Assembly: GCA_951394405.1 (NCBI GenBank)
Contig: OX596337.1
Span: 1,736,001-1,800,000, forward strand
Reading direction: 5' to 3'
Source of the DNA: Coprinellus micaceus
Lineage: Eukaryota > Basidiomycota > Agaricomycetes > Agaricales > Psathyrellaceae
DNA length: 64,000 nucleotides
Part shown: positions 44,762-55,454 of the stretch, one piece after another
Layout: each line of letters begins with the position of its first letter
How positions within the stretch are numbered: the stretch's first letter is position 1
The notes under the pieces: model-generated
What the model was told of the DNA's origin: nothing
Database searches by the model: none
The model's input: only the letters and a program-made list of their open reading frames with translations
Made by a program: the position numbers and the translations under genes

Positions 44762-45627
44762 ATGGCTCGCTCTCCGACCGATTCTCAGGACATGGCCTCC
44801 CAGATGAAGCGCTCCCCATCCCAACCAGCCGCGATGATGATTTCTCAAATTACTAACAGCAACGAGGTTCCGGCGCCGAGCGTCCGGACAACGGAAGATG
44901 TGGGGATGCGTCATGTGCAGGGAAACTCAGAGGACCACTCAGAGGTGCGTTCGCCTTCTCCTTTTCAACCACCATGACCAATTCCGATACCGTTCTACAG
45001 GTCGGTCCTGCCCCCAAGCCCTGCGAACGGTGCGTGCGCACTGGAAGGACGTGCCGAGGGGTTGCGGATGCGCGCTGCGAGTACTGCAAACGCTTAAAGC
45101 AGAAGTGCTCCAATAGCACTGGCCCCGCCCGTGGCAAGCACGCCGGTGAGTGCGCCTTTGCGATTTCGACCCCTTTCTTTGACAGTGCACTTATTTTCGA
45201 CGTTACAGCGGCCGCTCGACTCGCGACCAGTGGCGCATCGCCCTCGAGGGGTCCCCATGCTCCGCACGTTCTTACACCCGGACCGAGCGCTAGGGTCTCC
45301 CTGCAGGGACAGAAGCGCAAGTTCGAGGACCGGCAGGACGGACCTTCCTACCGCCATTCTCTCGGTAACTCCAGTCCGCGCGAAGAGGAGGAGTCTGACG
45401 ATGGTCATGGCGTCCCCGCCCGCTTCAATAAGAAGCGCCGCACAGCTATGAGCAGTGCGCTCATCGCAACCCGCGTGCTGCGCCATGTCAAGGAACTTGA
45501 GGCTTCTGTCAAGCGCCTCGAAACCACTTACAATGCCGAGATGGATAAAGTTGATGCAATCATCTCGCAGCTCGTCAAAGAGATGGAGGCCTTGACGGGC
45601 GATTCCGAGCGGGAAGCTTCCACGTAG
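44762..45627 (+). CDS. Zn(II)2Cys6-type zinc-cluster protein with C-terminal coiled coil
   Basis: Probable fungal DNA-binding protein. Exons are 44762-44944, 45001-45145 and 45209-45627, giving 248 residues. The cluster CERCVRTGRTC ... RCEYCKRLKQKC has the C-x2-C-x6-C-x7-C-x2-C-x6-C spacing of Gal4-type zinc clusters and begins near residue 68. A basic SARVSLQGQKRKFEDRQ and RFNKKRRTAMSS follow, then a coiled coil RVLRHVKELEASVKRLETTY that could dimerise. There is no large fungal transcription-factor domain, so it is much smaller than most such regulators. Intron 2 is 63 nt with no stop, so both spliced and unspliced mRNAs keep the frame. Target genes unknown. Confidence 0.8.
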
Positions 45628-46072
45628 AGCGCGGCGCGCGTCCCCCAATTCTGACCCACTTATGACCGTTACGACTACAGTACTTTGTTTTGTTGTTGCA
45701 TTTGCTCCCCTCGCTTTCTGCATTTTTTACGCTCTGCCGTTGTTGTGCTTGTATTTAAACGTAGATTGTACATTGGCGAGACCACCCCCTCACATCTGTA
45801 TTGTATAGCATCCTACCTGTATTTCTCCTGTGTATGCTAGCCCACTCTACCCGTCTGTTCTACCCTGCTAATCGCCGTATCTCCTGTAACATTTATGTAT
45901 TGTGGCTCCTTATACGACTGGTTAATTTGTGTCAATGATGCACAGGAGCGATCGCAATTGCTGGGGTGACAGGAGAGTCTCACACGACCAGTCAAATGAG
46001 CGCTCGTGAGCGAGCAGTGGCCCCATTCCATCCCTCTGTCACACTCCTAACACTCTCAATTGACCCTTCTCT
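45628..46072. other. Intergenic zinc-cluster gene / dehydrogenase gene
   Basis: About 445 bp, 3' UTR and promoter. No repeat, RNA gene or supported open frame seen. Confidence 0.5.
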
Positions 46073-46867
46073 ATGTCGGGGCCCTTTATACTCGTCTCTC
46101 CAGGCGCTACGCGTGGCCTAGGTTTGGCTCTCACCCGTCAATACTTGCGCTCGACGTCGCTCCCGGTTTATACCACCCACCGACTAGAAGATGAAGCGCA
46201 CGAAAGAATCAAGAATCATATCATGGAGCCCCTTAAAGATGTAGATCCCAACCGGCTCCACCTCTTGAAGATAAACCTACATTCGGAGGATAGCATCAGT
46301 GGCGCTTCGAAGGCCCTCCAGGAATCCCTCGCCAGATATGGCAACGAGAAGGAAGCTTACATCCATACCGCCTTCATATCTGGAGGAGTCCTCTTCCCAG
46401 AGAAGAGCCCCGCCGACTTGGATTGGGAGCATATCCAGGAGACCTTCCAAACCAATGTCATTTCCCACCTCCTGATGATCAAACACTTCTCTCGCTTCCT
46501 TCCGGCGAGAAAGCAACACAAAGGGGAGCCATCTAAGTGGGTGCACGTTAGTGCGCGTGTCGGGTCTGTGGCGGATAACCACCGGGGAGGGTGGTACTCC
46601 TACCGTGCTTCGAAGGCGGCGCTTAACCAGGTCGTCAAGACGTTCGATATCCATTTGAAGTTGCACACCAATAATGCGATCTGTGTGGGGGTACATCCAG
46701 GGACGGTGAAGACGGATTTAAGTAGGGGGTATTGGGGGTCGGAGCAAAGGAGCGAGTCGTTTGCGCCGGACGACGCGGCGGGTAACCTTGTCAAGATGCT
46801 CGAAGGCCTCGAGGAGCACCAACGGGGAAGGGTATGGGATTGGGCGGGGAAAGAAGTTCCGCCTTGA
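46073..46867 (+). CDS. Short-chain dehydrogenase/reductase, C-factor-like
   Basis: Cytosolic NAD(P)-dependent oxidoreductase of the classical SDR family, close to the C-signal/CsgA-like subgroup. It is a single exon of 264 residues, one of few intronless genes here. The nucleotide-binding turn is SPGATRGLGLALTRQYL, a variant of T-G-x3-G-x-G with Ala-Thr-Arg-Gly-Leu-Gly. An acidic-rich stretch and FQTNVISHLLMIKHF (the structural Asn) follow. The catalytic Ser is in WVHVSARVGSV and the Tyr-Lys pair in WYSYRASKAALNQ. CVGVHPGTVKTDLSRGYW is the post-catalytic PG motif. Substrate cannot be told from sequence, and the neighbours give no pathway hint. Confidence 0.9.
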   Translation: MSGPFILVSPGATRGLGLALTRQYLRSTSLPVYTTHRLEDEAHERIKNHIMEPLKDVDPNRLHLLKINLHSEDSISGASKALQESLARYGNEKEAYIHTAFISGGVLFPEKSPADLDWEHIQETFQTNVISHLLMIKHFSRFLPARKQHKGEPSKWVHVSARVGSVADNHRGGWYSYRASKAALNQVVKTFDIHLKLHTNNAICVGVHPGTVKTDLSRGYWGSEQRSESFAPDDAAGNLVKMLEGLEEHQRGRVWDWAGKEVPP

Positions 46868-48210
46868 TCGCTTGGTTTGGGGGTTAGAGATGGAACATCG
46901 GTTCATAATACCTGAGTTAGCAACGTTCATTTTTCCGTGTGTACATTCACCACTCGGCCGTTCATCGCAAGTATAACCATTCATTCATTCCCGTCGAAAG
47001 TTTATAATGGGGTGCTGTTAACCGGTTTGAGTCATCGCAAATTTCAAACCGCAGCATTTAATAAGGCTATGCTTTATGCGGAACGCATTCATTTTGCATG
47101 CCCTCAAACGCGCGTCTCAGGCTAGCGCGCAGCGATTTCCTGATAATAGTACCGTTCCTCGATGACGCTGGCCACTGGCGGCGTCAATAACCAATCCAAG
47201 TGTCCTCGGTCGAGGCTGTGTGGCGTCCAGCCCGCACGTTGCGCGTTTTCTAGGGATGTGAAACTTCTCCTCGCTTCCAACACGCCCAGCCGACCTCTGT
47301 GCCAGGGTTACCCAACCCCTCCTCCTTTTCTTCCCATCGCATTGGGGGTTTTCAGTAAGCGCTCGCCACAAACTCCCATCGCTTAACTCAATTGCTTGAC
47401 GAGCTCAACACCACAAGGCAAAACAAAGGCCAAACAAACGTCGGCGTATGCCATCAATTGTGCCATGCATCAGCGCGTCTAAATAAAGCCTCCACTCGGG
47501 CCTCCACCACCACTTTGAACGAGCCCACTCAACCCTGACCACCCGCCAATGGGGTCGTACCAGGGTCATGTGTGGGCGATGCGACGTCCTTCCTTTTCCT
47601 TCTCTCCGATATTTCATCCGTTTCACTCCGCCCTTTCCCTTCCCTCGGACTTCATTTCTATTTTTCCCGCATCAACTTAAAGGTGTCGTTGCCACCTCGC
47701 CAACGCGCAAGGCCGAGGGGTGATCGTTGTCTCGTTCTAGAGGAAAGTAAGGACGATTCCCTGAAAATTCCTTGGGGCCAGCTCGAGTACCGCCGATCAG
47801 AGTCCTTGGGCGACGGGCTTGAAGATCAAAGGCAGGATTCTTGATGCTGCCGTTGATCGACTTACCTTATTCCAGTCAACCCATGCTCAATGCTTGAAAA
47901 CGAACCGCGCAGAGGTACGTTCCAGTTGAGCTATGTATGCAGTAAAAATACAAATTTCGATTCAGCGCGCGTTTGTAGTTGCTTTTCCGACACATAACGA
48001 GAGAGAAGGCATGGTGAATGGGGGTGGAGTAAACAGACACGACGGGGCCCGCCTTCGGATGAGTAAGGATATGAGGCGCGGAGTATGCCGTCGTGCTTTT
48101 GGGCGAGAGGGTCGAAGGGGTGTTGAACTGGTGGTGGGCGTAGCGCTATAGTGAGCTACCGAAGTTGCGAACAACCGAATCCCACTTGACTCGTACGGAC
48201 GAGCATGGAT
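46868..48210. other. Convergent gene-poor region of 1.3 kb
   Basis: Longest stretch without a supported gene. Short open frames on both strands (for example 47572-47844) have no splice partners or family match. No terminal or long direct repeats, tRNA boxes or transposon motifs were noticed. It holds at least the two 3' UTRs. Confidence 0.5.
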
Positions 48211-49821
48211 TTAATCGCCCCGCTCAACGGAGGGGCTGGCAGCGCGGCCCTGGGCCTCTGCCTTGTGCCTCCTGAGGAGACGGTCGAGGGCCTCCTTCTG
48301 ACCGCAAGCGAGCTCGCCGCTCTGGATGCCAGAATGGTAGACACGGAGGAGGGTGTCGACGTCGTCCATGGATTGCGTTCGGACGTCGGCGAGCTCCTTG
48401 ATCTTAGCAGTGACGTCCTTGACCTCGTCATCGTTGAGGGTAAGGCCAAGCTGCTCAACACGAGACTTGACAGCGTTCCAACCAGTCAGACGGTGACTGT
48501 CAATACTGGGTTAGAGGGGTACAATCTCAGGAGAGCGGGACACGTACCCAATCGAGACGTAGCGAGTAAGACCGAAGTCCTCAGGCTTGAGGATCTCGTA
48601 CGTGCTGGGGTTGTTGAGGATGGCCTTTGCGTGAATACCAGCCTTGTGAGTGAAGGCGCAGTACCCGGTGATAGGGTTCATAAAAGGGATGTTGACTTCG
48701 ACAGCCTCGGCAACCAAATTCTCGATTTCTCGGAGCATCGGGAGGTTGTACTTGGCCTTGACGTATTCGGGGTTGGCGGCATATAGACAGGCGACGAGAC
48801 CGCCGAGAGGGGTGATACCGACACGCTCACCAATACCGAGGACAGAGGTATCGATGTGGGTGGCACCGGCCTCGAGAGCGGTATAGGCGTTGGCAATGGC
48901 CATGCCAGTGTCATTGTGCAGATGGATCTCAATATCGCAAGAGACGACGCTGCGGAGAGTCCTGACGAGGTCGTAGACCTGGCGGGGGTTGGCGCAGCCG
49001 ACGGTGTCAGCGATACCGACGCGGTTGACGCCAATCTTATCTACAGTCTGGTAGATAGAGAGGAGATCGACGAGATCTGATCGGAAGGAGTCCTCTGAGG
49101 AGAATCGGACCTCAATGCCCTTGGACTTGACGAACTCGATAACCTCGATGGCGGTCTTGGTGATGTAGGTCATATCCTTTCCATGAGAGAATTCACGGAG
49201 GAAAGAAGATGTGCCGATGACGACATCAACACCGTCGACACCTATGGAGATGATCATATCAACTTTAGATTAGGCTTCGCGAAAAGTGCAAAATTGGACG
49301 TACCAGTCTCGACAGCGATGCGGGCGTCGTCCATATGGCAACGGATGTGGGTGAGGATCTTGGCACGGAGACCGAGCTTGCAGATGGCCTCACAATCGAG
49401 ACGTGACTGCTCGGAGGCAGCGGGAGAGGTGAGCTCGATGTACTCGACACCGAAAGCGTCGAGAGCCTTAGCAATTGCGATCTTAGTCTTGGTGTCGAAA
49501 AAGGCATTGGCGAACTGTTCACCCTCTAGATCCAGGAACAAGACATGAGTCAGTTCAACCCATAGAATGGGGGATATGGGCGTTTGTCGCACCTCTCAGG
49601 GTACTCTCGATAATGTTGAAGTTGGAGAGGTTGGAGAGGAGGTCAGAGGCACGAGCAGCGTATGGGTTCTTGGGCTCGCTGTTGAGGTGAGCGTTGGGGT
49701 CTCGCGTGGTGCCCCGCTTCTTGATAGCGGGCTGGCCATTGGTCCCGTTGACTCCGTTTTCAATGGCGACCATGTCCTCCTTGTTGACGGGCGTCGAGTC
49801 GCCGTTTGCGTGGGGGCACAT
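48211..49821 (-). CDS. LYS20: Homocitrate synthase (lysine synthesis)
   Basis: Condenses acetyl-CoA with 2-oxoglutarate to homocitrate, the first step of the fungal alpha-aminoadipate lysine pathway. Exons are 49593-49821, 49304-49525, 48548-49241 and 48211-48496, giving 476 residues. The TIM-barrel core begins [20 protein letters not shown] (split at the first splice). Metal and substrate motifs include [71 protein letters not shown] and [20 protein letters not shown]. The C-terminal regulatory region starts [18 protein letters not shown]. There is no presequence; it starts [19 protein letters not shown] site lies 78-83 bp upstream. It is divergent from METTL3/IME4. Confidence 0.96.
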
Positions 49822-49898
49822 TTTTGGGGATGAGGAGGAGGGGCGATGAGATGGGGAGTGGTGGTGGTAAAGCGAAGTCTTTATAACGAAATTTGACC

Positions 49899-49904
49899 GA
49901 GTCA
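49899..49904 (-). promoter_or_regulatory. Gcn4-type TGACTC element upstream of LYS20
   Basis: Plus-strand GAGTCA, read TGACTC on the LYS20 strand, lies about 80 bp upstream of its ATG. A TTATAAAG element follows nearer the gene (49879-49887). Gcn4-type control of lysine genes is well known in fungi; this single site is only suggestive. Confidence 0.4.
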
Positions 49905-49954
49905 CTACAATAATCTCCAAGTGCTCTCGGCTTCTCCCGGCAAACATCGGCCGA

Positions 49955-50032
49955 CCAATGTGAGCGCATGGAAATCACATATTTAAATAAGCGCCTGTCA
50001 CGTGATTGAACCAAGCCATCACCTCAGCCAAT
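49955..50032. promoter_or_regulatory. CCAAT boxes and TCACGTGA palindrome in the LYS20/METTL3 divergent promoter
   Basis: CCAAT occurs at 49955-49959 and 50028-50032 (the latter within CCAATTGG), flanking an 8-bp palindrome TCACGTGA at 49998-50005, an E-box of the Cbf1/USF type. The gap between the two ATGs is 266 bp. A CACGTG by itself is expected several times by chance in a window of this size. Confidence 0.35.
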
Positions 50033-50087
50033 TGGGACCTTGGGTGCGCGTCTAAACTCTCGCCTCGACTTCCTCCACACCCGCACG

Positions 50088-52272
50088 ATGTCGGATGAAG
50101 AGCTCAAGCTCGTCGCGGTCGCTGCGCTTAACAGGCTATTTGCCGTCGATGCGGCCAATGACTCGACCGGCGGTGCTGCTACGAATAGTGGGAACGTCAA
50201 CATTAGCAGCAACAAAGCGGCCAATGCAACACATTATGGGGCGAGACCCATCCCACCCAGCAAGCTCACGCCAGTCTCCTCGCTCGACCTCCTCACACAC
50301 GTCATGACAACGAAAATGCCCTCTGGCCTACTCCCTAACAACAAGCCTGCCCCACGCTTTCGGTTGACCGACCTGGCCAAGTTCGAACGCATCATCGAGG
50401 ACCTCGCGCGGACCTGGGAGGACGGCCGCATATCGTACTCGCGCGACAAGAGTGATGGTGGGACTGGGGCTATGACAATATGGGAAGTGCGACTGGGGGT
50501 GAAGGCATTTGGGCTGAGCGCATCAGGACAGGCAGGGACGAGAGAGGATGGGACCTTCCAAGGCTTTGAGCATGGCGCCCTCGGAAAGCGGAAGCGGATT
50601 GTGGATGAGGATGCTGACTCTGTGTCAGGCGCCGGTGATGCTGCGGACGAGGACGAGGACATTTACAAGGAAGACATCGGGAGTAGCGCTGCGACGAGCC
50701 AGATCGTAGGCGTTGGTGCCGAGTTTGAACCGACCTCTGGGGAGAACGGGAATGGGACGGAGGGTAGAGCGATCTCTAGTCTTGGGAGCTTGAGCAGGGA
50801 GCTGCGAGAGGTATATTCACTCGTGCAGAGGGGTACGGCAAAGGGCAGGCTACTAGCAGAACAGGTGTGTGCATACTTGGGGCCTCGTGTAGTTATCTCA
50901 CTGGTGTGCAGTTCAAGTCGACAGGGGAAGACTTCGAGCCTATATGCCCCAACATCACAAAAGAGGACTGCATGAAGTCCCGCTTGGGGTCAGGCGGACC
51001 CTCCATCCCCTGTACCTACGTTCACTTCCGCCCCCTCATCCGCCCGCACACCGATGTATCCCTGGGGCACTGCTCCTACCTCAACACATGCTACTCTGAA
51101 CCCACATACTCGCAATCCCCTTCAGTACCGTCCTTCCCTGGCTCCTCGAGCCTCAGCGGCGGTGTGGGTCTTGGTGTTAACCTCAACATGACGAACTCGC
51201 GTGGGCCTGTCAGTTTACCCAGTGGGCTGGGGGCCGGGGGAAGGGGGAAGGAGAAGGCGCCATGTCGGTATTTGCATTATGAGGTTGATTGGGATGGGGA
51301 TGAGGGGAGGGCTAGGCAGGAGAGGGCGGTTGAGAGGGAGAAGCAGCTTGCGAAGAAGCAATATAAATTGGGTATCGGCCTGGGGCCTACGGGGAGGCTG
51401 TCGAAACCGGTGAGCAAGCTGTGACCTTTTGACTCAGACGAGGTTGCATGGCTAACTCCGTTCTTTCGATCTACCTAGTTGCCGCCACAGTGGATCAACT
51501 GTGACCTGCGACGGTTTGACTACTCTGTGTTGGGCAAGTTCCATGTCATCATGGCAGACCCCCCATGGGATATTCACATGAGCGTAAGAGCGCATATATC
51601 TGTCATTCAAACATCGCTAACGGAATTTCCAGCTGCCTTATGGAACCATGAAAGATGACGAAATGAAAGCCATGCCAATACCAGCACTCCAAGACGAGGG
51701 AATAATCTTCCTATGGGTTACGGGGCGAGCCATGGAAGTAGGACGTGAGTGCCTACGGGAGTGGGGATATACTCGTGTAGATGAGGTCGTATGGGTGAAG
51801 ACCAACCAGGTACGCCCGGTATTCAGCCTAACGTGTACTCGGACCTTGAGCTGAACGTCCTCATTAGCTTCAACGAGTTATTAGGACAGGGCGAACGGGA
51901 CATTGGCTAAACCACACCAAAGAACACATGCTCGTCGGCGTCAAGAACGCCCCAGACGCGCAGAAGACGGGAACCTCAGCCGTGAAATGGCCTTCGTGGT
52001 GTAACAGAGGGTTGGACGTGGACGTCATCGTGTCCGAAGTGCGAGAAACTTCTCGCAAGCCAGACGAAGTTTACGGGTTGATTGAGCGCATGTGCCCTGG
52101 TGGAAGAAAGATCGAGATCTTTGGGAGGAAGCATAACGTGCGGCCGGGGTGGACAACGTTGGGGAACCAGTTGGGACCGGTGGATGTGATCTGGGAGGAC
52201 GATTTGAGGGCGAGGTTGACGGAGAGATACCCGGAACGGACGGTGAATGGGGGTGAGAGTTATGATAATTGA
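50088..52272 (+). CDS. IME4: mRNA N6-adenosine methyltransferase catalytic subunit (METTL3/Ime4)
   Basis: MT-A70 enzyme that writes N6-methyladenosine on mRNA. Exons are 50088-50864, 50912-51409, 51479-51583, 51633-51809 and 51868-52272, giving 653 residues. The N-terminal 260 residues are helical then acidic. Two CCCH zinc fingers follow: [13 protein letters not shown] with IPCTYVHF, and [10 protein letters not shown] with [12 protein letters not shown], as in human METTL3. The MT-A70 domain has [20 protein letters not shown], the catalytic [56 protein letters not shown] [18 protein letters not shown] and [20 protein letters not shown]. All key motifs are intact. An upstream in-frame TTG is not used; 50088 is the first ATG. 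Confidence 0.95.
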
Positions 52273-52516
52273 GTTCATCGCAGCATAAGCTGGACCACGA
52301 GGGTATGAGGGCTGTTGCGTTCGTATTATTAAAGGAAGCTTCGTGTACCGTATTGCCCAAGGGCTTGGGGTCTGTGGGAAGCGCGGAAGAACGGCGCGAT
52401 GGAATTGGGTCAAGGTAGTATGTGGGAAATGTGTCTAGGGAGGGCGATATTGAGAGTCCAGAGAACCTGGGCGAGCGTCAGCCACGGCACAGAGCACGAC
52501 CAGCATAGGCGACTCA

Positions 52517-53113
52517 CTAGTTTCGTGGCATCTTCTTTGCACGCGTTCCACCAATCTTTATAGGTGTCCTATCCGTTATTGATACGACGAGTGGTCGAAT
52601 ATTCTCTCCCTCCGCTGCCAGCAAAGCTCCTTTGAGCGCCTCCCTCCCCTGACCAAAGCCCTTCAAGAACAAGTCCACCCTGATGCTCCCGTCCCTCTGC
52701 GACTCCTCCTCAATCTTCCTGAACGTACGCACAGCGCACTGGTATCCAGCTTCGTACGTGGCGCGGTTGCCCTTCTTGAAACCACACGAGCCTCCAGAGA
52801 ACCAGGCGAGAGTGGAGCCGTCTTCCTTGGTCAATGTCGCAATGGTATTGTTCGGTGAAGAATGGCAGTGGAGGCGAAGGCGGGTTTCAACGACATGGCG
52901 TCGGCGCTGGTAGGTTTCGACAGACGCCTTGGATTTGTTCGGGCCTCCCGGCGGGGGGAAGGCGGGCGAGTGGTTGGAAGTGGGGGCGATGGGCGGGAGA
53001 CTGTTCAAGATGTCGGAGACGTCGTCGGAAATGCTCCTTGAACCCTGGACACATGTCCTGGGGACGGCGGCGAGGGTAGGCGCCCTGGACGCGCGGAGGG
53101 CAGCTGCGAGCAT
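52517..53113 (-). CDS. MRPS18: Mitochondrial ribosomal protein uS11m
   Basis: Small-subunit protein of the mitochondrial ribosome, homologue of bacterial S11 (yeast Mrps18, human MRPS11). Single exon of 198 residues. It starts MLAAALRASRAPTLAAVPRT, a good presequence; I prefer this over the longer open frame, which begins further upstream without homology. The S11 domain includes HCHSSPNNTIATLTKEDGST, AWFSGGSCGFKKGNRATYEA, GYQCAVRTFRKIEEE, VDLFLKGFGQGREALKGAL and the C-terminal SITDRTPIKIGGTRAKKMPR, the invariant rRNA-binding end. Divergent from QCR9 with 139 bp between ATGs. Confidence 0.95.
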   Translation of the reverse strand: MLAAALRASRAPTLAAVPRTCVQGSRSISDDVSDILNSLPPIAPTSNHSPAFPPPGGPNKSKASVETYQRRRHVVETRLRLHCHSSPNNTIATLTKEDGSTLAWFSGGSCGFKKGNRATYEAGYQCAVRTFRKIEEESQRDGSIRVDLFLKGFGQGREALKGALLAAEGENIRPLVVSITDRTPIKIGGTRAKKMPRN

Positions 53114-53252
53114 CGTTGGGTGTGGAGCTGGCGTGAACGCGGTCAGGGATTTGGTGAGAAAATCGAGTTTGCGCGGGCTTTGCAACTCCGATTTCTACTT
53201 CCGGGATCGCTCGGGACACCAACAACTTCCTCCTCACCGCGACTACTCTCCG

Positions 53253-53617
53253 ATGGCTGTATGTCTGTTGCTCATTCACAAAGACTAGAACCTCACTAGA
53301 CAATTGAATAGCTCTCCAACCTCATCTACAACGGCATTTTCAAGCGCAACAGTACGCAACCCGACTCACTGCAGGGAGGGTACCAGGACACTGACTGAAA
53401 CCGCCCAGGTGTCTTCGTGGCCACTATCTTCGCGGGTGCCTTTGCCTTTGGCATTGGATTCGATACCGGTATCACCAAGGTCTACGATTCCTACAACAAA
53501 GGCGTGCGTACTCTCATAAACCCCTGCTCCAACGTCCTGACCAAACGTATCTATTCTTCCTTTGCCTTGCAGAAACAATGGAAGGACATCCGCCACAAGT
53601 ACGTCCAGGAGGACTAA
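53253..53617 (+). CDS. QCR9: Cytochrome bc1 complex subunit 9
   Basis: Small single-span subunit of respiratory complex III. Exons are 53253-53258, 53312-53351, 53409-53503 and 53573-53617, giving only 61 residues. Exon 1 codes just Met-Ala before GTATGT. The protein reads MALSNLIYNGIFKRNSVFV then the membrane span ATIFAGAFAFGIGFDTGIT, followed by KVYDSYNKGKQWKDIRHKYV and an acidic end. This matches the whole length of fungal Qcr9. No open frame longer than one exon exists, so ordinary ORF searches miss it. All splices are GT-AG and in phase. It shares a short bidirectional promoter with uS11m, another mitochondrial gene. Confidence 0.93.
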
Positions 53618-54134
53618 ACACGCCCACCAACCGTAATACACGAGAAAACTGCGGAACATAGAGCAGCGGTACCTGCATAGCGTGGATACCGACGGGCCGG
53701 GACTCGCTGGGTGGTTGGACGACTATTGTAGGAGTGCACGATAATGCCTGTAGGCCTGACAGCATGGGGGCGGTATAATATCCTTTCCGAGAGCCAAACT
53801 ATACATGTCCGACGAGGACCTCGACCATACTTAGGGCGCTAGGATTCTCAACCAATGAGAGGACACAAATTGGTCGAATGGTGGATTCAGGCCCTAGAGT
53901 GTTGCGGGGACGTACCGGAGACCATCTGGCTTGCATCGGCTCTGCTTGCTTCATATACTAAGCAAGGACACGATTTGCGAGCGAATTTCAACGCCAGTTG
54001 CTTGCCTTACCTCCACAAATCTGAAGCCAGAGAATGGAAGTGCGTGACATGTTTGTAATGGAGGGCTTCGTCGCCAGCGGCTGCGCGGAACTTGGCAAGG
54101 CCTCTAACCTCTTGCCCTCTCCCCCAACACCAAA
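53618..54134. other. Intergenic QCR9 / RNPS1
   Basis: About 515 bp between tandem genes. One 67-codon plus-strand frame (53855-54058) has no family signal. Otherwise nothing seen beyond 3' UTR and promoter. Confidence 0.5.
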
Positions 54135-55221
54135 ATGTCTCGTGAACGCTCACCGTCGCTCACCCGTCGCGATGTCGATATAGACATGGACCCCCGGTCT
54201 CCTGACACCAAATCCGATGCAAAGGTCGTCGTCGTGACGAACCTGACACGTAATGTCGTGGAAGCCCACCTCCAAATCGTCTTTGGGTTCTACGGGGAAA
54301 TCTCCAAAATCGACTTGCCGCTCTTTGGGAAATGTGCGCATACCGCCTGTTATGAAGCTCCCATTGAAAGACTAACCACTTCTGACTTTAGCTGGTCAAA
54401 ACCGGGGCAAAGCAGCACTAGAGTACACCGATGGCGCGTATGCCCGCAAGGCGGTCTCCCACATGAACGGAGGTCAACTGGACGGTGCGACCCTCAAAGT
54501 TGAACTCTCCGACCTCCCCATCCGGCGCCGATCCCGCTCCCCACCTCCCCGTGGTGCCCGCAACGGTCGAGGCGGAAGAGCAGGAGGTCCCCGCGACCGC
54601 TCCTACTCCCGCTCTCTCTCCCGCTCACCCCGACCCTCCTCTCGCTCGCCATCTCGGTCCCGCTCGCGTTCTCGTACTCGCTCTCGCTCGCCACCACCAC
54701 ATCGCAAGGCTGGATTTGGGGGAGGGGACAGGGACAGGGATAGGTTCGGAGGTGGGGGAAGGGATGCTGGGTACCGTGGGAGGGGAGGGCACGGCGGAAG
54801 GCGTGGTGGCGGAGGGCCTCCCGGTCGGGATCGTGGATACCGCCCCAACGTTAATCGCTCTCGCTCGCGTTCACCTGTTCGCCGCGGAGGTCCCGGCGGC
54901 TATGGCGCTCCCCCCAAGAGGCGTTCACCCAGCTATACTAAGGGAGGCGATCGTGGGGCCGACCGTGACCGTGGTGTTGGTCGTGGAAGGAGGGTGTCAA
55001 GGTCAAGGTCGAGGAGCTATTCTGTCAGGTCGAGCCGATCGAGGACACGGTCCCGCTCGTTCTCTCGCTCGAGGTCAAGGTCGGCGTCGTATGATTCGAG
55101 GTACAATAGGAGTAGAAGCAGGACACGTTCCGTTAGTCCGGCTCGTGGAAGGGCCAGGAGCAGAAGCTCGAGTCGGGATGATATCAGGGATAGTCGTTCG
55201 AGGTCTCCAAAGGCCCTTTGA
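54135..55221 (+). CDS. RNPS1: RNPS1-like RRM and RS-domain splicing factor
   Basis: Nuclear SR-related protein; RNPS1 belongs to the ASAP/PSAP complexes joined to the exon junction complex. Exons are 54135-54333 and 54392-55221, giving 342 residues. A short RS-like start precedes one RRM (about residues 28-105): KVVVVTNLTRNVVEAHLQIV with RNP2, GQNRGKAALEYTDGAYARKA as RNP1, and GGQLDGATLKVELSDLP. The remaining 235 residues are RS repeats broken by Arg/Gly-rich segments (GRGGHGGRRGGGG). In RNPS1 the RRM is N-terminal to a large RS tail as here, though human RNPS1 also has an N-terminal Ser domain. A long alternative-frame reading of the RS region (54485-55372) is a composition artefact. Confidence 0.88.
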
Positions 55222-55454
55222 TTTTACCATCGACCACTTTTATGTTGTAGATGAGATGCAGACTTTCTTCTTCAACGCTATATTTAACATTTCCGAACGA
55301 CCATTCGGCCCCAAGTTTTTCCCTTGCCAATATAGTAATATGTATATGCGGATGTACATGGTAAAGTCCTGAAGCAGGGGCATATATGTCATGAGGTCTA
55401 GTCGCTAGATATCGAGTCGTCGTCTGCAAGAAAGGGGCTGTAGAGAGGCCACAG

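Noticed and set aside
54485..55372. 295-codon alternative frame over RNPS1
   Set aside because: The RS repeats are low complexity and open all frames; the RRM continues only in the other frame.
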